Below, in pieces: positions 1 through 7,913 of a stretch of 64,000 nt of DNA (the stretch's first letter is position 1; each line of letters begins with the position of its first letter). Under the pieces are notes generated by a model, which was given only the letters and a program-made list of their open reading frames with translations, made no database searches and had not been told where the DNA came from. Made by a program: the position numbers and the translations under genes. The DNA comes from Acidaminobacter sp. Lineage in GTDB: Bacteria; Bacillota_A; Clostridia; Peptostreptococcales; Acidaminobacteraceae. The stretch is taken from NCBI GenBank assembly GCA_009881125.1, contig WXFH01000037.1:62001-126000 (forward strand), in the 5' to 3' direction.

Positions 1-983
1 CTTTCGATATATTTAGCTTCGCGCTGAAGCTTGTGATAGTGGTCCAGTTCTCTTTGCTCCAGCGTCTGAAGCTCAATCGCTTCGAGAACGGCGCAGCCTG
101 GCTCGTCGATATGACGACAGTCCTTGAAACGGCAGTTTGCCGCCAGTGACTCAATTTCTTCAAAGGTATTCTCGACTCCACCGTCAGTCCGCCAAAGTCC
201 AAATTCTCTCATTCCAGGCGTATCCAGCAGATAGGCCCCGCCCGGCAGCTGAATGAGCTCCCGGTGGGTTGTGGTATGGCGGCCTTTACCGTCACCATCA
301 CGAACTTCTTTAACTTTCATGGTGGTTTGATGGGTTAGTGCATTTACCAGAGATGACTTACCTACACCTGAAGCCCCTACAAGCGCAAGCGTCGCACCAG
401 GGTGGAGCCATGGGGAAAGCCCGTCAAGACCCTCGTTCTTCAGGGCGCTGATGGCTATGACGCTGACGCCGTGAAGTCTGGTTTGAAGATCTTTAACGAC
501 AGTTTCCCACTGCGGACATAAATCCCGCTTGGTCAGCAAAATCACCGGCACACCGCCGCTGTCCCATGCGGCGCTTAAATACCTTTCAATAGTATTAAGC
601 CTCATTTCAGGGGTAACAGGCAAGGCGATCAGGACATAATCAAAATTGGCTGCGACAACCTGCTCCACAAACGCTGTCCCCGCGGCTTTTCGCACCAGTG
701 CGCTGCGGCGTTCAATTAAACCGTCGATTAAGGCGAGGGTCTGATCTTCAGAAAATTTTAGGCCGACGTAATCCCCGGTCACAGGGTAATCAGAAGGGGA
801 AAGTGCGTTGTGACGAAATCTTCCGGTCAAATCTGCCTGCAGTTCTCCTTTGGCACTGACAACACGCCAGGCATGACCATAGGATGCTGTGACTCTTGCA
901 GGTTCCAAGGCATCTCCAAAGGTTCGGATCCATTGACTTTTAAGACGTTCATCCATGAAGAACGTCATTGATGATTGATTCAA
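1..983 (-). CDS. rsgA: RsgA-type ribosome small subunit-dependent GTPase (3' end cut by window)
   Basis: Circularly permuted GTPase that acts late in 30S ribosomal subunit maturation. Translating the minus strand gives an N-terminal OB-fold region, a G4-like motif LLTKRDL, a P-loop GASGVGKSS, a switch motif LLDTPGMREF and the start of the C-terminal zinc domain with FKDCRHIDEPGCAV. That permuted order (G4 before G1) is diagnostic. The TTG start at 983 sits 7 nt after a GGAGG ribosome binding site at 991-995; in-frame ATGs lie a few codons downstream. The C-terminus runs off the left edge. The family is certain, but some genomes carry two paralogues, so the symbol is slightly less so. Confidence 0.9.
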   Translation of the reverse strand, partial: MNQSSMTFFMDERLKSQWIRTFGDALEPARVTASYGHAWRVVSAKGELQADLTGRFRHNALSPSDYPVTGDYVGLKFSEDQTLALIDGLIERRSALVRKAAGTAFVEQVVAANFDYVLIALPVTPEMRLNTIERYLSAAWDSGGVPVILLTKRDLCPQWETVVKDLQTRLHGVSVIAISALKNEGLDGLSPWLHPGATLALVGASGVGKSSLVNALTHQTTMKVKEVRDGDGKGRHTTTHRELIQLPGGAYLLDTPGMREFGLWRTDGGVENTFEEIESLAANCRFKDCRHIDEPGCAVLEAIELQTLEQRELDHYHKLQREAKYIE

Positions 984-1047
984 TATAAAACCTCCAATAT
1001 CCAAAAAATAAAAATGAACGGGCTAACCCCGTTCAGCATAGGACAAG

Positions 1048-1208
1048 TCATTCTTCTGACAGACACGACAAAAAGAGGGTAGCCTCATCTTGTTTTGCGC
1101 TGCCTGAAGAAAAAAACTTAGACGAAAGGTTGGTGGACCAGAGCAGCTGTCCCGCTCTGCGCATTATTGTCAGATCACAATATCCTCAAAAGTCACACTC
1201 TGCGTCAT
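1048..1208 (-). other. Noncoding leader with two tiny ORFs upstream of rsgA
   Basis: The 340-base gap between rsgA and the next gene holds no normal gene. On the minus strand there is a 12-codon ORF (1170-1208, MTQSVTFEDIVI) behind a good AGGAG site, followed by a 38-codon ORF (1048-1164, begins MRRAGQLLW) with only a weak site. A small hairpin (GAACGGG/CCCGTTC, about 1017-1034) follows just before the rsgA RBS. This could be an upstream-ORF leader controlling rsgA, or chance ORFs. I recognise neither peptide. Confidence 0.25.
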
Positions 1209-1269
1209 AAAACAACACTCCTTCCGCCCGGAGGCGCAGTTTATTTAGAACTTCGACTTCAGAATAAAA

Positions 1270-1320
1270 CAAAACCGGACCAGTGTCAAGCATTTTCACT
1301 TGACGCTTGTCCGGTTTTGT
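1270..1320 (-). terminator. Rho-independent terminator of the 1324-3210 gene
   Basis: Arms AAAACCGGAC (1271-1280) and GTCCGGTTTT (1309-1318) form a stem that extends inward through GTGTCAAG/CTTGACGC. On the minus strand it is followed by a TTTTGTTTTAT tail, immediately after the stop codon at 1324. Confidence 0.85.
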
Positions 1321-1323
1321 TAG

Positions 1324-3210
1324 CTACTTAAATGCTGCGAGTTCAAAATTATCCAGCCATAAAATGGTTCCCGGTGCGCTGAATTGAAGCTTCATTGCGG
1401 TGATCCCGTCGTAGTTGGATTGAATTGTAACCATTTCCCAGTTTGAAGTCGACTGTGGCATTAAAGTCAGTTTTTTGGTGAATTTTAACCCGTTGTCATT
1501 ATAGCCAAAGACTGTGAGGATGACGCGGTCTGTCTCGCTGGATTTCATCCAGAAGGAAAGCGCCGTTGAACGATTGACATTCAATCCGTCCAGGGACAGC
1601 TGCGCTTGATCCGTGTTGGTCATGTCCAGTTTGAGCGAGGCGGTTCCGGTTCTGGAGATTTTTTCGTCATAGCTGACATTAGCGCTGACATTTGAGGTTT
1701 GTATGCCGCTCAGAGGGTCGTCTGCTTCGCTGACCGTCACCGGCTCACCTTCTCCTGATGGGATTGATGCACCCTCAGCAAGTTCGTGCTCCATAACTTG
1801 ACTATAGGCACTGCTCCAACGGTAGCGGTCTTTAACCATAAGCGTCACTTTGTACTTGCCTGCATTCTTGAAGGATACCGTTAAATCAAATTCATCAGAG
1901 GAGAGCAGCTCGGTGCCGTCCTTTTCGATACGCCATGAAATCTGGGTGAGCTTATTGTCAGAGCCTGAAACGCTGCTTTTATTGATAAAATGATAGGTCC
2001 CGTTGTCAATCTGGGTTTCAAACCGTGCGACCGGAGCCTTTCTGACAAACAGACCCGTCAGGATGTTGAAGATGCCAAAGAGAACCAAACAGGCGACGGC
2101 TATGAGCAGCAGCCAGGCAATCCACTTGAACTGCCTTTTCTTGACTGTTTTTTTTCTGGGAGGGCTTGTGCGTTTGGCAGGCTCTTCTGAGATAAAGAGA
2201 TTGTCTAGTTCTATACCAACAGCACCGGTACGAGAGTCCCCGCTTGAAGTGCCCGGGCCTTGTCCCGCTGATCTCAAGGTGGTTGTCCCGGTGCCTTCTG
2301 CAGTTGCCCCTCCTGCAGATGCGCCAAAAGCAGCCGCACCAGCAGCTGCAGCGCCTAAAACCGCCGAGCCCGCGGCAATACTGCTGGTGGCGTTGCCATC
2401 CGTCTCAGACCGGCTATTTTCTGGATGCGTGTTGACGCTGTTCTCTGATGCCCTGGTAACTCGTGCCCCGGCGACGGATGCCCCAGCGACTGCTGCTCCA
2501 GGGACTGATACTCCGGCGTTTGATCCGGCCTTCTCGGACGTGGTCGTGTGAATAGTCCCGGAAACCCGTTCGCTGGATGCCATGAGCCCTGCAAAAGTGC
2601 CTCTTGCAGCTGAAATGGAAGAAATGGCACCCACCGCCAGTCCGGCGATCAGGTTTCGTATCCCGTCTGTTTCAAACTCCTCGTAGGCCGCTTCATTTGG
2701 TTTCAAAATATGGTTGAGAACACCAGATAGTTTTTTGGTGACTGCCGATGGTTCCAGTTCCGGCTTGAAACCACGGTCAAGGACAATCAATTCTTTAGGC
2801 TCAAGTCCGGTATCCTGAACGACAAACTGATTGAGGTCAATGAGCAATGACTGGATCGCGGGCGGCAGCCCTTCATAGGCAGCGGCCTGGTCCAGATAAA
2901 ATTCGGCCAGTTTCATCCGGTCGCTTGGAAGAAGCCGCGGTGACTCAATCAAAGCAGTGAGCGGCGCACCCTCAGGATAAGCGGTTACCACGACCAGCTC
3001 AGTCGCGGTATTTTCAATATGTACCAGATTTTTAAGCGAGCGCTTCAAGAGTAAATAGAGGCTTTCATTAAAGGTTTCATCCCGGTAAAAGCGATTGATG
3101 ACCACGATCTCATCAGGAGATCTCTTAGGCGTTCCCATCAGAATGCGCTGCCTTGAATTTTGTTCAAAGACTTCTTTTATGTCAAATAGTTCCATGAACG
3201 CTTCGCTCAT
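1324..3210 (-). CDS. Large membrane protein: kinase-like N-terminus, Ala/Gly-rich linker, one TM helix, PKD-like and CBM-like extracellular domains
   Basis: 628 aa, function unknown. Residues 1-190 are soluble and resemble the N-lobe side of a protein kinase or an adaptor, but I see no catalytic HRD or DFG motif. Residues about 190-330 are a low-complexity Ala/Gly/Ser/Thr linker with repeated GA-VAG units. A basic stretch (PPRKKTVKKR) precedes a single TM helix at about 362-390, giving an N-in, C-out orientation. Outside follow a PKD/Ig-like beta domain (about 395-475) and a C-terminal jelly-roll-like domain ending near LWLDNFEL, reminiscent of carbohydrate-binding modules. GGGGTGA precedes the ATG. 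It is a single-gene unit with its own terminator. A role in envelope sensing is inference only. Confidence 0.75.
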   Translation of the reverse strand: MSEAFMELFDIKEVFEQNSRQRILMGTPKRSPDEIVVINRFYRDETFNESLYLLLKRSLKNLVHIENTATELVVVTAYPEGAPLTALIESPRLLPSDRMKLAEFYLDQAAAYEGLPPAIQSLLIDLNQFVVQDTGLEPKELIVLDRGFKPELEPSAVTKKLSGVLNHILKPNEAAYEEFETDGIRNLIAGLAVGAISSISAARGTFAGLMASSERVSGTIHTTTSEKAGSNAGVSVPGAAVAGASVAGARVTRASENSVNTHPENSRSETDGNATSSIAAGSAVLGAAAAGAAAFGASAGGATAEGTGTTTLRSAGQGPGTSSGDSRTGAVGIELDNLFISEEPAKRTSPPRKKTVKKRQFKWIAWLLLIAVACLVLFGIFNILTGLFVRKAPVARFETQIDNGTYHFINKSSVSGSDNKLTQISWRIEKDGTELLSSDEFDLTVSFKNAGKYKVTLMVKDRYRWSSAYSQVMEHELAEGASIPSGEGEPVTVSEADDPLSGIQTSNVSANVSYDEKISRTGTASLKLDMTNTDQAQLSLDGLNVNRSTALSFWMKSSETDRVILTVFGYNDNGLKFTKKLTLMPQSTSNWEMVTIQSNYDGITAMKLQFSAPGTILWLDNFELAAFK

Positions 3211-3322
3211 GTACTTTCACCCCTCAACGATCCATTTTCAGTGACAGGCCTTTTGAATATTATATAACAAATTATTGATGCTGATAAGGTTGTATTGTAA
3301 ATTCAATGGTTCCCATGGATTC

Positions 3323-3423
3323 ATTACTCCAGTGTTTGAGCAGTCAAACTTGAAATTGGTTGAAGTACTTCATAATCATCATTTTGACGAGAAAGAATTC
3401 AACCATTTAAACACCGGAGTAAT
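3323..3423. repeat. Inverted-repeat element with three-way-junction potential
   Basis: Between divergent genes there is an outer inverted repeat, ATTACTCCAGTGTTT (3323-3337) and AAACACCGGAGTAAT (3409-3423), matching at 14 of 15 positions. Inside it lies a small hairpin TTTGAGCAGTCAAA and a second long pairing, AAATTGGTTGAA with TTCAACCATTT, adjacent to the outer right arm. The whole can fold as a three-way junction on either strand. No target-site duplication was seen. It may be a small mobile-type repeat or a structured leader upstream of the yhaO-like gene. Confidence 0.55.
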
Positions 3424-3524
3424 AACAGAAATTTGCCATACGTGTGCTGCTGCAAAAACGGAAAAATTTTGCTAAACTGAAAGTTAAGAAAATAAATACT
3501 TTGCCGACGAAATGGGGAGCAGAA

Positions 3525-4943
3525 ATGGTTCAAATATTGCACTTAGGAGATTGTCACTTTGATGATGCCTATTATTTAAACAGACCTGAACGCAAGCGCC
3601 TCCTGGATGAGTGCCGGGAAGAGGCACTCAGAGCGGCAGTGGAGACAGCGGTTGATCGACAGGTGGACCTCTTTGTATGGGCGGGGGATTTACTGGACGG
3701 CGAGCGGCGCATCAGCTTGAAAACCAGAAGTATGCTGGAGCAGGCTCTTTCTGATCTGGAAGGCGCTAAAGTAGAAATGGCCTGGATGACCGGAAATCAT
3801 GACCCTAAATCCTATTTGGAGGCCCAGTCGCTGGATCAGCTCCTGGAGGCCCACGGTGTTCATCTGTTTGACGGCAAAGTGCGGGAAGTCATGCTTAAGG
3901 CTAGAAATGGCATGCCTTACAAATTGGTAGGGTCAGGGCATGAAGAAAGAGGGCTGGTGGAGAACCGGGTGAGGACGTATCCGGTTAAGGCGGACGGCGT
4001 GCTGACCATCGGCCTGCTTCATGGCTCTGTTCAGGGGTCTGCGTTAACTGGGGGCGGGGCCGGTAAGGGAGAGGATGCTGAACTGCCGCCTGGGCTCGAG
4101 CCGGGGGATCTCTATTTTCCGTGTACAAAAGCGGACCTGACGCGGCTTGGGTATGATCTGATCTGCCTGGGACACGTTCATGTGCCTTATAAAATTGAGA
4201 TGTCAGGCGCTGCGGCATTTTATGCCGGAAGCTTGACGGGACTGAGCCATAAAGAGGCAGGGGTTCATGGCGCCTGGCTTCACACGCTCGGGTACGGCGC
4301 GGTTAAAAGCCGGTTTCTCGAACTGTCGACACTGGAGTGGAAAACTGTTCAAATCGCTGTGACGCCAGAGTTGTCGTTGACGCAGTTTGTCGAACTTGTT
4401 CAGACGAAAACGGAGACACAAATCGCGAACCCCGGACTGACACCTTATTTGGAGCGGTTTGACAATGGAAGTCTTGTACGCAGTCGCAGCGGCGCAGATG
4501 AACTGTCAATTTCCAATCAGAGAAGCCGTTTGATGCTGAGACTTTCGATCAGCGGCGTGAACGATACAATACTGACGGCTATTCGCCATGACCCGGAGAC
4601 CCTGCGGGACCGGATTGGAAATGCGGTGAACGCTGCGGAAGTCGAAATACGGTCGGATATGGTACCTGAGCGGGTCCTGGAGCTTCAGCGAACGGGGGAT
4701 ACCTTTGCGGCACATCTCAACACGTGTCTGGAGGATCCGGAGTTTATGGCGAACCTGTGGGCCGCTTACGCACAGCGTGCCTTGACTTTTGAGGCGGAGC
4801 GCCCGGGACTCGAAGATGACAACGGCTTCAGAACGGGTTTGAGTGATGAGGACAGTGAGGCGCAGCTCCTTAAGGAGGCCCTTCATGACCTCTGGCCGCG
4901 CTGGATGCAGCCGTCAAGACGGATGGGCGGTGATCAGGCATGA
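3525..4943 (+). CDS. yhaO: Metallophosphoesterase, SbcD/YhaO-like DNA repair exonuclease subunit
   Basis: 472 aa calcineurin-like phosphoesterase. Successive metal-binding motifs are visible in the usual order: HLGDCHFD (about residue 7), WAGDLLD (about 50), MTGNHD (about 86), LLHGS (about 167) and CLGHVHVPYK (about 218). The ATG at 3525 is chosen because GGGGAG lies just upstream; an in-frame extension to 3444 has no such site. The stop overlaps the next gene's start (ATGA), a tight coupling typical of nuclease/ATPase pairs. In the family this subunit is a two-metal DNA nuclease working with an SMC-like ATPase. The pair resembles Bacillus YhaO/YhaN rather than canonical SbcD/SbcC. Confidence 0.88.
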   Translation: MVQILHLGDCHFDDAYYLNRPERKRLLDECREEALRAAVETAVDRQVDLFVWAGDLLDGERRISLKTRSMLEQALSDLEGAKVEMAWMTGNHDPKSYLEAQSLDQLLEAHGVHLFDGKVREVMLKARNGMPYKLVGSGHEERGLVENRVRTYPVKADGVLTIGLLHGSVQGSALTGGGAGKGEDAELPPGLEPGDLYFPCTKADLTRLGYDLICLGHVHVPYKIEMSGAAAFYAGSLTGLSHKEAGVHGAWLHTLGYGAVKSRFLELSTLEWKTVQIAVTPELSLTQFVELVQTKTETQIANPGLTPYLERFDNGSLVRSRSGADELSISNQRSRLMLRLSISGVNDTILTAIRHDPETLRDRIGNAVNAAEVEIRSDMVPERVLELQRTGDTFAAHLNTCLEDPEFMANLWAAYAQRALTFEAERPGLEDDNGFRTGLSDEDSEAQLLKEALHDLWPRWMQPSRRMGGDQA

Positions 4944-6781
4944 ATCTTACAGAACTGAAACTGGAAGGCATAGGCGGCTATGATCAGTCAAAGACCTTCG
5001 AATTCAAGCCCGGTCTGAATCTCCTCGTAGGGCCAAATGAGGCCGGAAAATCCAGTCTGAAGCGCGCGGCGGAGATTGCGCTGGTAGGATTCAGATCTGC
5101 CCAGGATCGGCATATGGATTCGGAGCAGGCCCGGGTGGAGGCGCGTTTCTCAACAGAGAGCGGCAGTGTCCGGATTTTGCGGGCTTATGGCAAACGCATG
5201 AATGGCCAGCGCATTTCCGAAGCGGATTCGGAAGCGGTGAGTATTGGCAACGGCGCAGCCTTTGATGGCATGGAGCCTGAGGTGTTCGCGTCCTTGTTTT
5301 CCATAGGCGTGGATGAGCTGAGTGAACTGAGGACTCAGGATTGGGAGACGATCGAAAGCAGATTGGTGGGGCATTTGGCATCGACGGGCATGGCACTGCC
5401 TTCTGAAGTGCTGGATCAGCTGTCTGGGGAAATGTCTGCCATTTATCGCGAAAACGGCCGGGGCAACTTTGAACTGAAAGCGATCCTGTCGGCACTGAGA
5501 ACCAAACGGGAGCAGCGGTTGGCTGCGGTCACGGCCATGGAGGCGGAAGCGGGACTGGATCAGCAGATCGCGGAGATTGAGCTCCGACTTGAGGCCGCGG
5601 AATCGGAAGCGCGCCTGTGGCAAAGCCGCGCGGATCAGATTCATCAGCGTCCGGACTTATTGGCGCTGGTTCGGGAGGTTCAGTGGTACGATCAAAAGCT
5701 CGAGGCGCAAGATGACTTGATTTTGCCGGATCGTGAAGCCTTTGAGGTCTATGAAAAAAACAGGCAGCGTCTGGAGGCAGTTGTAGAACCTGAAAACAGG
5801 GCTAAAAAATCCGCTGTGGGTTTCTTGGGTGCCGCGGCAATCCTTTTGACCGCTACGCTTGGATTGAGTGCTGTACTGCGTATCTCTTACCTCGCTTTTG
5901 CGGGAATAGCAGCAGCGTTTATCCTGATCTGGAGAGGGTTGAAGGACAACCGGCAAGCGTCCCTTCTGGAGCGTCAGCGCCGTGAGATGGAGCGGGACGA
6001 GGCGCGCTTTATCCAGGAATTGCCGTTTCAGGGTTCGCTCGCGGTGGAAGAAAGCCTTGCGCTGCTTGAACTCAGAGAGAAGGAGGCGATCCTGAGAACC
6101 CGCTTGAACGCAGATTTGGACTACGCACGGTTTAGCGCATGGCTGCCAAATCAGCCTCTCGAGGAGGCTCAGAGCTTCGCAATGAATGCCCGGCTTGAGC
6201 TGGCGGCCCTTGAGAATCGCCGTCTGGCTCTTGAACTAAAATCGAGACGCCAGGAGATCGCCGCGGAAATTGAGGATGTGGAGCGGGAGATTCTCGGCCT
6301 CGAACGCCGTCAGTCCCAGTGTGTCTCTGAGTGGAACCGCCTGCTTTTAGAAAGCCTGATTGTGGCGTCGGCAGACCAAGCCTTCAGATCCCGCCGCCGC
6401 TATGATTTTCTCGCCGAGTCCACGGTGTATTTGAAAAAACTTACGAATGAACGCTATACCGCGCTTCTGGCACGGGCGGAATCCCCCGGCAGGTTTATGG
6501 TGGAAGGGCCGGAGGGCCTTAAGCCTGTGGATGGACGACTCAGCCGCGGCACTCAGGAGCAGGTCTATCTGGCGCTTAAGCTGGGTTTGGCGGACGCTCT
6601 CGATCCCGAGGGGAACTGGCCTGTATTTTTGGATGATGTGGCGGTCAATTTTGACCGCGTCCGCCGCAGCGGATTCGACGCGCTGCTGGAAACCATTTCA
6701 AAACGGCGCCAGGTATTTTACTTTACCTGCCGGGATGATCTGCCGGCGCGTCTGGAGGCAAATCTGATCCGGATGGGATGA
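4940..6781 (+). CDS. yhaN: YhaN-like AAA ATPase (SbcC/Rad50-like) with internal membrane hairpin
   Basis: 613 aa. Walker A GPNEAGKSS is at residues 31-39; the ABC-like signature appears as LSRGTQEQVYLALKLG near 534 and Walker B as VFLDDVAVNFD near 560. Between them are long charged helical stretches (coiled coil, about 180-290 and 335-500) interrupted at about 290-335 by two hydrophobic segments that could form a membrane hairpin. No zinc-hook CxxC is seen, so this is not a classical SbcC. It overlaps the yhaO stop by 4 nt. Presumably it forms an ATP-driven, possibly membrane-tethered DNA end-processing complex with YhaO; this is inference from the family. Confidence 0.88.
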   Translation: MNLTELKLEGIGGYDQSKTFEFKPGLNLLVGPNEAGKSSLKRAAEIALVGFRSAQDRHMDSEQARVEARFSTESGSVRILRAYGKRMNGQRISEADSEAVSIGNGAAFDGMEPEVFASLFSIGVDELSELRTQDWETIESRLVGHLASTGMALPSEVLDQLSGEMSAIYRENGRGNFELKAILSALRTKREQRLAAVTAMEAEAGLDQQIAEIELRLEAAESEARLWQSRADQIHQRPDLLALVREVQWYDQKLEAQDDLILPDREAFEVYEKNRQRLEAVVEPENRAKKSAVGFLGAAAILLTATLGLSAVLRISYLAFAGIAAAFILIWRGLKDNRQASLLERQRREMERDEARFIQELPFQGSLAVEESLALLELREKEAILRTRLNADLDYARFSAWLPNQPLEEAQSFAMNARLELAALENRRLALELKSRRQEIAAEIEDVEREILGLERRQSQCVSEWNRLLLESLIVASADQAFRSRRRYDFLAESTVYLKKLTNERYTALLARAESPGRFMVEGPEGLKPVDGRLSRGTQEQVYLALKLGLADALDPEGNWPVFLDDVAVNFDRVRRSGFDALLETISKRRQVFYFTCRDDLPARLEANLIRMG

Positions 6782-6813
6782 AGGCGGGCGTCGGATCACG
6801 AGAAAAACAGGGT

Positions 6814-6842
6814 TTGACAATAGAACAAATGTTCGATATACT
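6814..6842 (+). promoter_or_regulatory. Sigma-A promoter with embedded LexA (DinR) box
   Basis: TTGACA (6814-6819) and TATACT (6837-6842) are separated by exactly 17 nt. The spacer contains AGAACAAATGTTCG (6822-6835), matching the Bacillota LexA consensus CGAACN4GTTCG in its palindromic core GAAC-N4-GTTC. LexA bound here would block RNA polymerase, so the downstream gene is predicted to be induced by DNA damage. Confidence 0.88.
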
Positions 6843-6879
6843 GAAAGCATCAAAGGCCCTGTGAAAGAAGGTGAATCTC

Positions 6880-7146
6880 GTGAAAATCGTAGCGAAGCCC
6901 GTTGAAATGATTGCCTATTTTGAAGAGGATGGCGGGGCCATCCGACCGGTCAGGTTCCGTATGGAAGAGGAGAATGAACGGCGCGTGACCGTCAAGGTGG
7001 ATCAGGTGCTCTGCGTGGAGCGCGAGAAACTGGCGGGACACCCTATGTTCGTGTATCGCTGTCAGAGTGAAATTGAAGGGGTCGAGCGCGTCTTTGAACT
7101 CAAGTACGACATTGAGGCCTGCAAGTGGATGCTGTTCAAGATTTAA
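6880..7146 (+). CDS. Small uncharacterised protein, predicted SOS-induced
   Basis: 88 aa from the GTG at 6880 (an upstream in-frame GTG at 6871 is less well placed relative to the GAAGGTGA site). The sequence MKIVAKPVEMIAYFEEDGG continues as an alternating beta-rich, charged domain ending in CKWMLFKI; no TM segment or signal peptide is present. I do not recognise a named family. Its promoter carries a LexA box in the -35/-10 spacer, and dinB, also LexA-boxed, lies convergently 0.8 kb away, so a role in the DNA-damage response is the simplest inference. The compact basic/acidic composition would suit a small protein- or nucleic-acid-binding module. Confidence 0.75.
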   Translation: MKIVAKPVEMIAYFEEDGGAIRPVRFRMEEENERRVTVKVDQVLCVEREKLAGHPMFVYRCQSEIEGVERVFELKYDIEACKWMLFKI

Positions 7147-7178
7147 CCTAAACGGTACTGTTTGGAGTCTTTTTCGGA
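7147..7178 (+). terminator. Weak hairpin after the LexA-boxed gene
   Basis: CTAAAC/GTTTGG with loop GGTACT, followed by GTCTTTTTC, lies directly after the stop at 7146. The stem is short, so termination may be partial and the 7303 gene might be co-transcribed. Confidence 0.35.
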
Positions 7179-7302
7179 CTTCCGCAGAGGGTGTGGTGGG
7201 TCATAATGGGTGATGTTAAAAAAAATATCTCTCTTTTGGCGAGTCTTTCGGTATATCGGGGTATATAAGGAACAACAAATCCGTAAGAGGGGGGTCTGAC
7301 CC

Positions 7303-7812
7303 ATGAGCGTCCATCATTTTCACTACAATTTTCGAGAGGCGTTGACCAAAAAGTTGAAAGAGCAATTTGCGGAGGATATTGAAAAATATCGTCATGAAAT
7401 GACTCGGATTCATCAGATTGATGAAGCGGAGCAGCTCATCTTCGACTATTTTGGGAGACTGGCTGAGGACCTCGAAGATGTTTTGGCGGTCTCAGACGGA
7501 AGTGTCGGCTTTGAAGGCCCTGAAGGCGACACCATTATCCGCTTTTCCGTTCGCGAAAATTTCATCCGCTTCACGCGCCGGGACAAATTTATTGAGGTTA
7601 AGGTAGGTAAATATGATGCTGTGGATGATATGGTCGAATCGACCATTCTGGGCTATGTCGTCGCCGGTGAAAAAAAGGCGCAGACCAGACGTGTGGGCAA
7701 GGTGCACGGTGGCTCGACCTTTGATGAGAATACGTTGAACTCCTATATGCGCGAAGCGTTTGGGAATTTGTTCCATGAATTTAAAGTCGAAGAGGAGCAC
7801 AAGCCTGAATAG
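7303..7812 (+). CDS. Uncharacterised soluble protein between SOS-type genes
   Basis: 169 aa starting MSVHHFHYNFREALTKK, preceded by an AGAGGGGGG site a few bases upstream. An alpha-helical N-terminal third (residues 1-65, with heptad-like acidic and basic residues) is followed by a beta-rich middle containing FSVRENFIRFTRRDKFIEV, and a helical C-terminus with FGNLFHEF. No TM segment, signal peptide or catalytic motif is recognised. It lies 156 nt after the LexA-boxed small gene and is convergent with dinB. No second LexA box was found directly upstream, so SOS control would need read-through. Confidence 0.75.
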   Translation: MSVHHFHYNFREALTKKLKEQFAEDIEKYRHEMTRIHQIDEAEQLIFDYFGRLAEDLEDVLAVSDGSVGFEGPEGDTIIRFSVRENFIRFTRRDKFIEVKVGKYDAVDDMVESTILGYVVAGEKKAQTRRVGKVHGGSTFDENTLNSYMREAFGNLFHEFKVEEEHKPE

Positions 7813-7830
7813 ACTTAAGGGTGAAATGCA

Positions 7831-7886
7831 AAAGGACTGTCTGAAAAATGCCTTATAAAGCGCATTGCCAGACAGTCCTTTTTTTC
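7831..7886. terminator. Strong terminator between convergent genes
   Basis: Arms AAAGGACTGTCTG (7831-7843) and CAGACAGTCCTTT (7869-7881) form a perfect 13-bp stem followed by a T run on the plus strand. An A-rich start gives a shorter T tract on the minus strand, so it may also serve dinB. Confidence 0.9.
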
Positions 7887-7913
7887 GGTGGTGTGAAGCT
7901 ATGCAGGGTGACT

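Noticed and set aside
2003..2551. Plus-strand ORF of 182 codons opposite the membrane-protein gene
   Set aside because: It is the complement of the Ala/Gly-rich linker; low complexity keeps the opposite frame open. No RBS and Pro/Ala-rich nonsense.
3275..3475. 66-codon ORF before the yhaO-like gene
   Set aside because: It runs through the inverted-repeat element and has no RBS or recognisable sequence.
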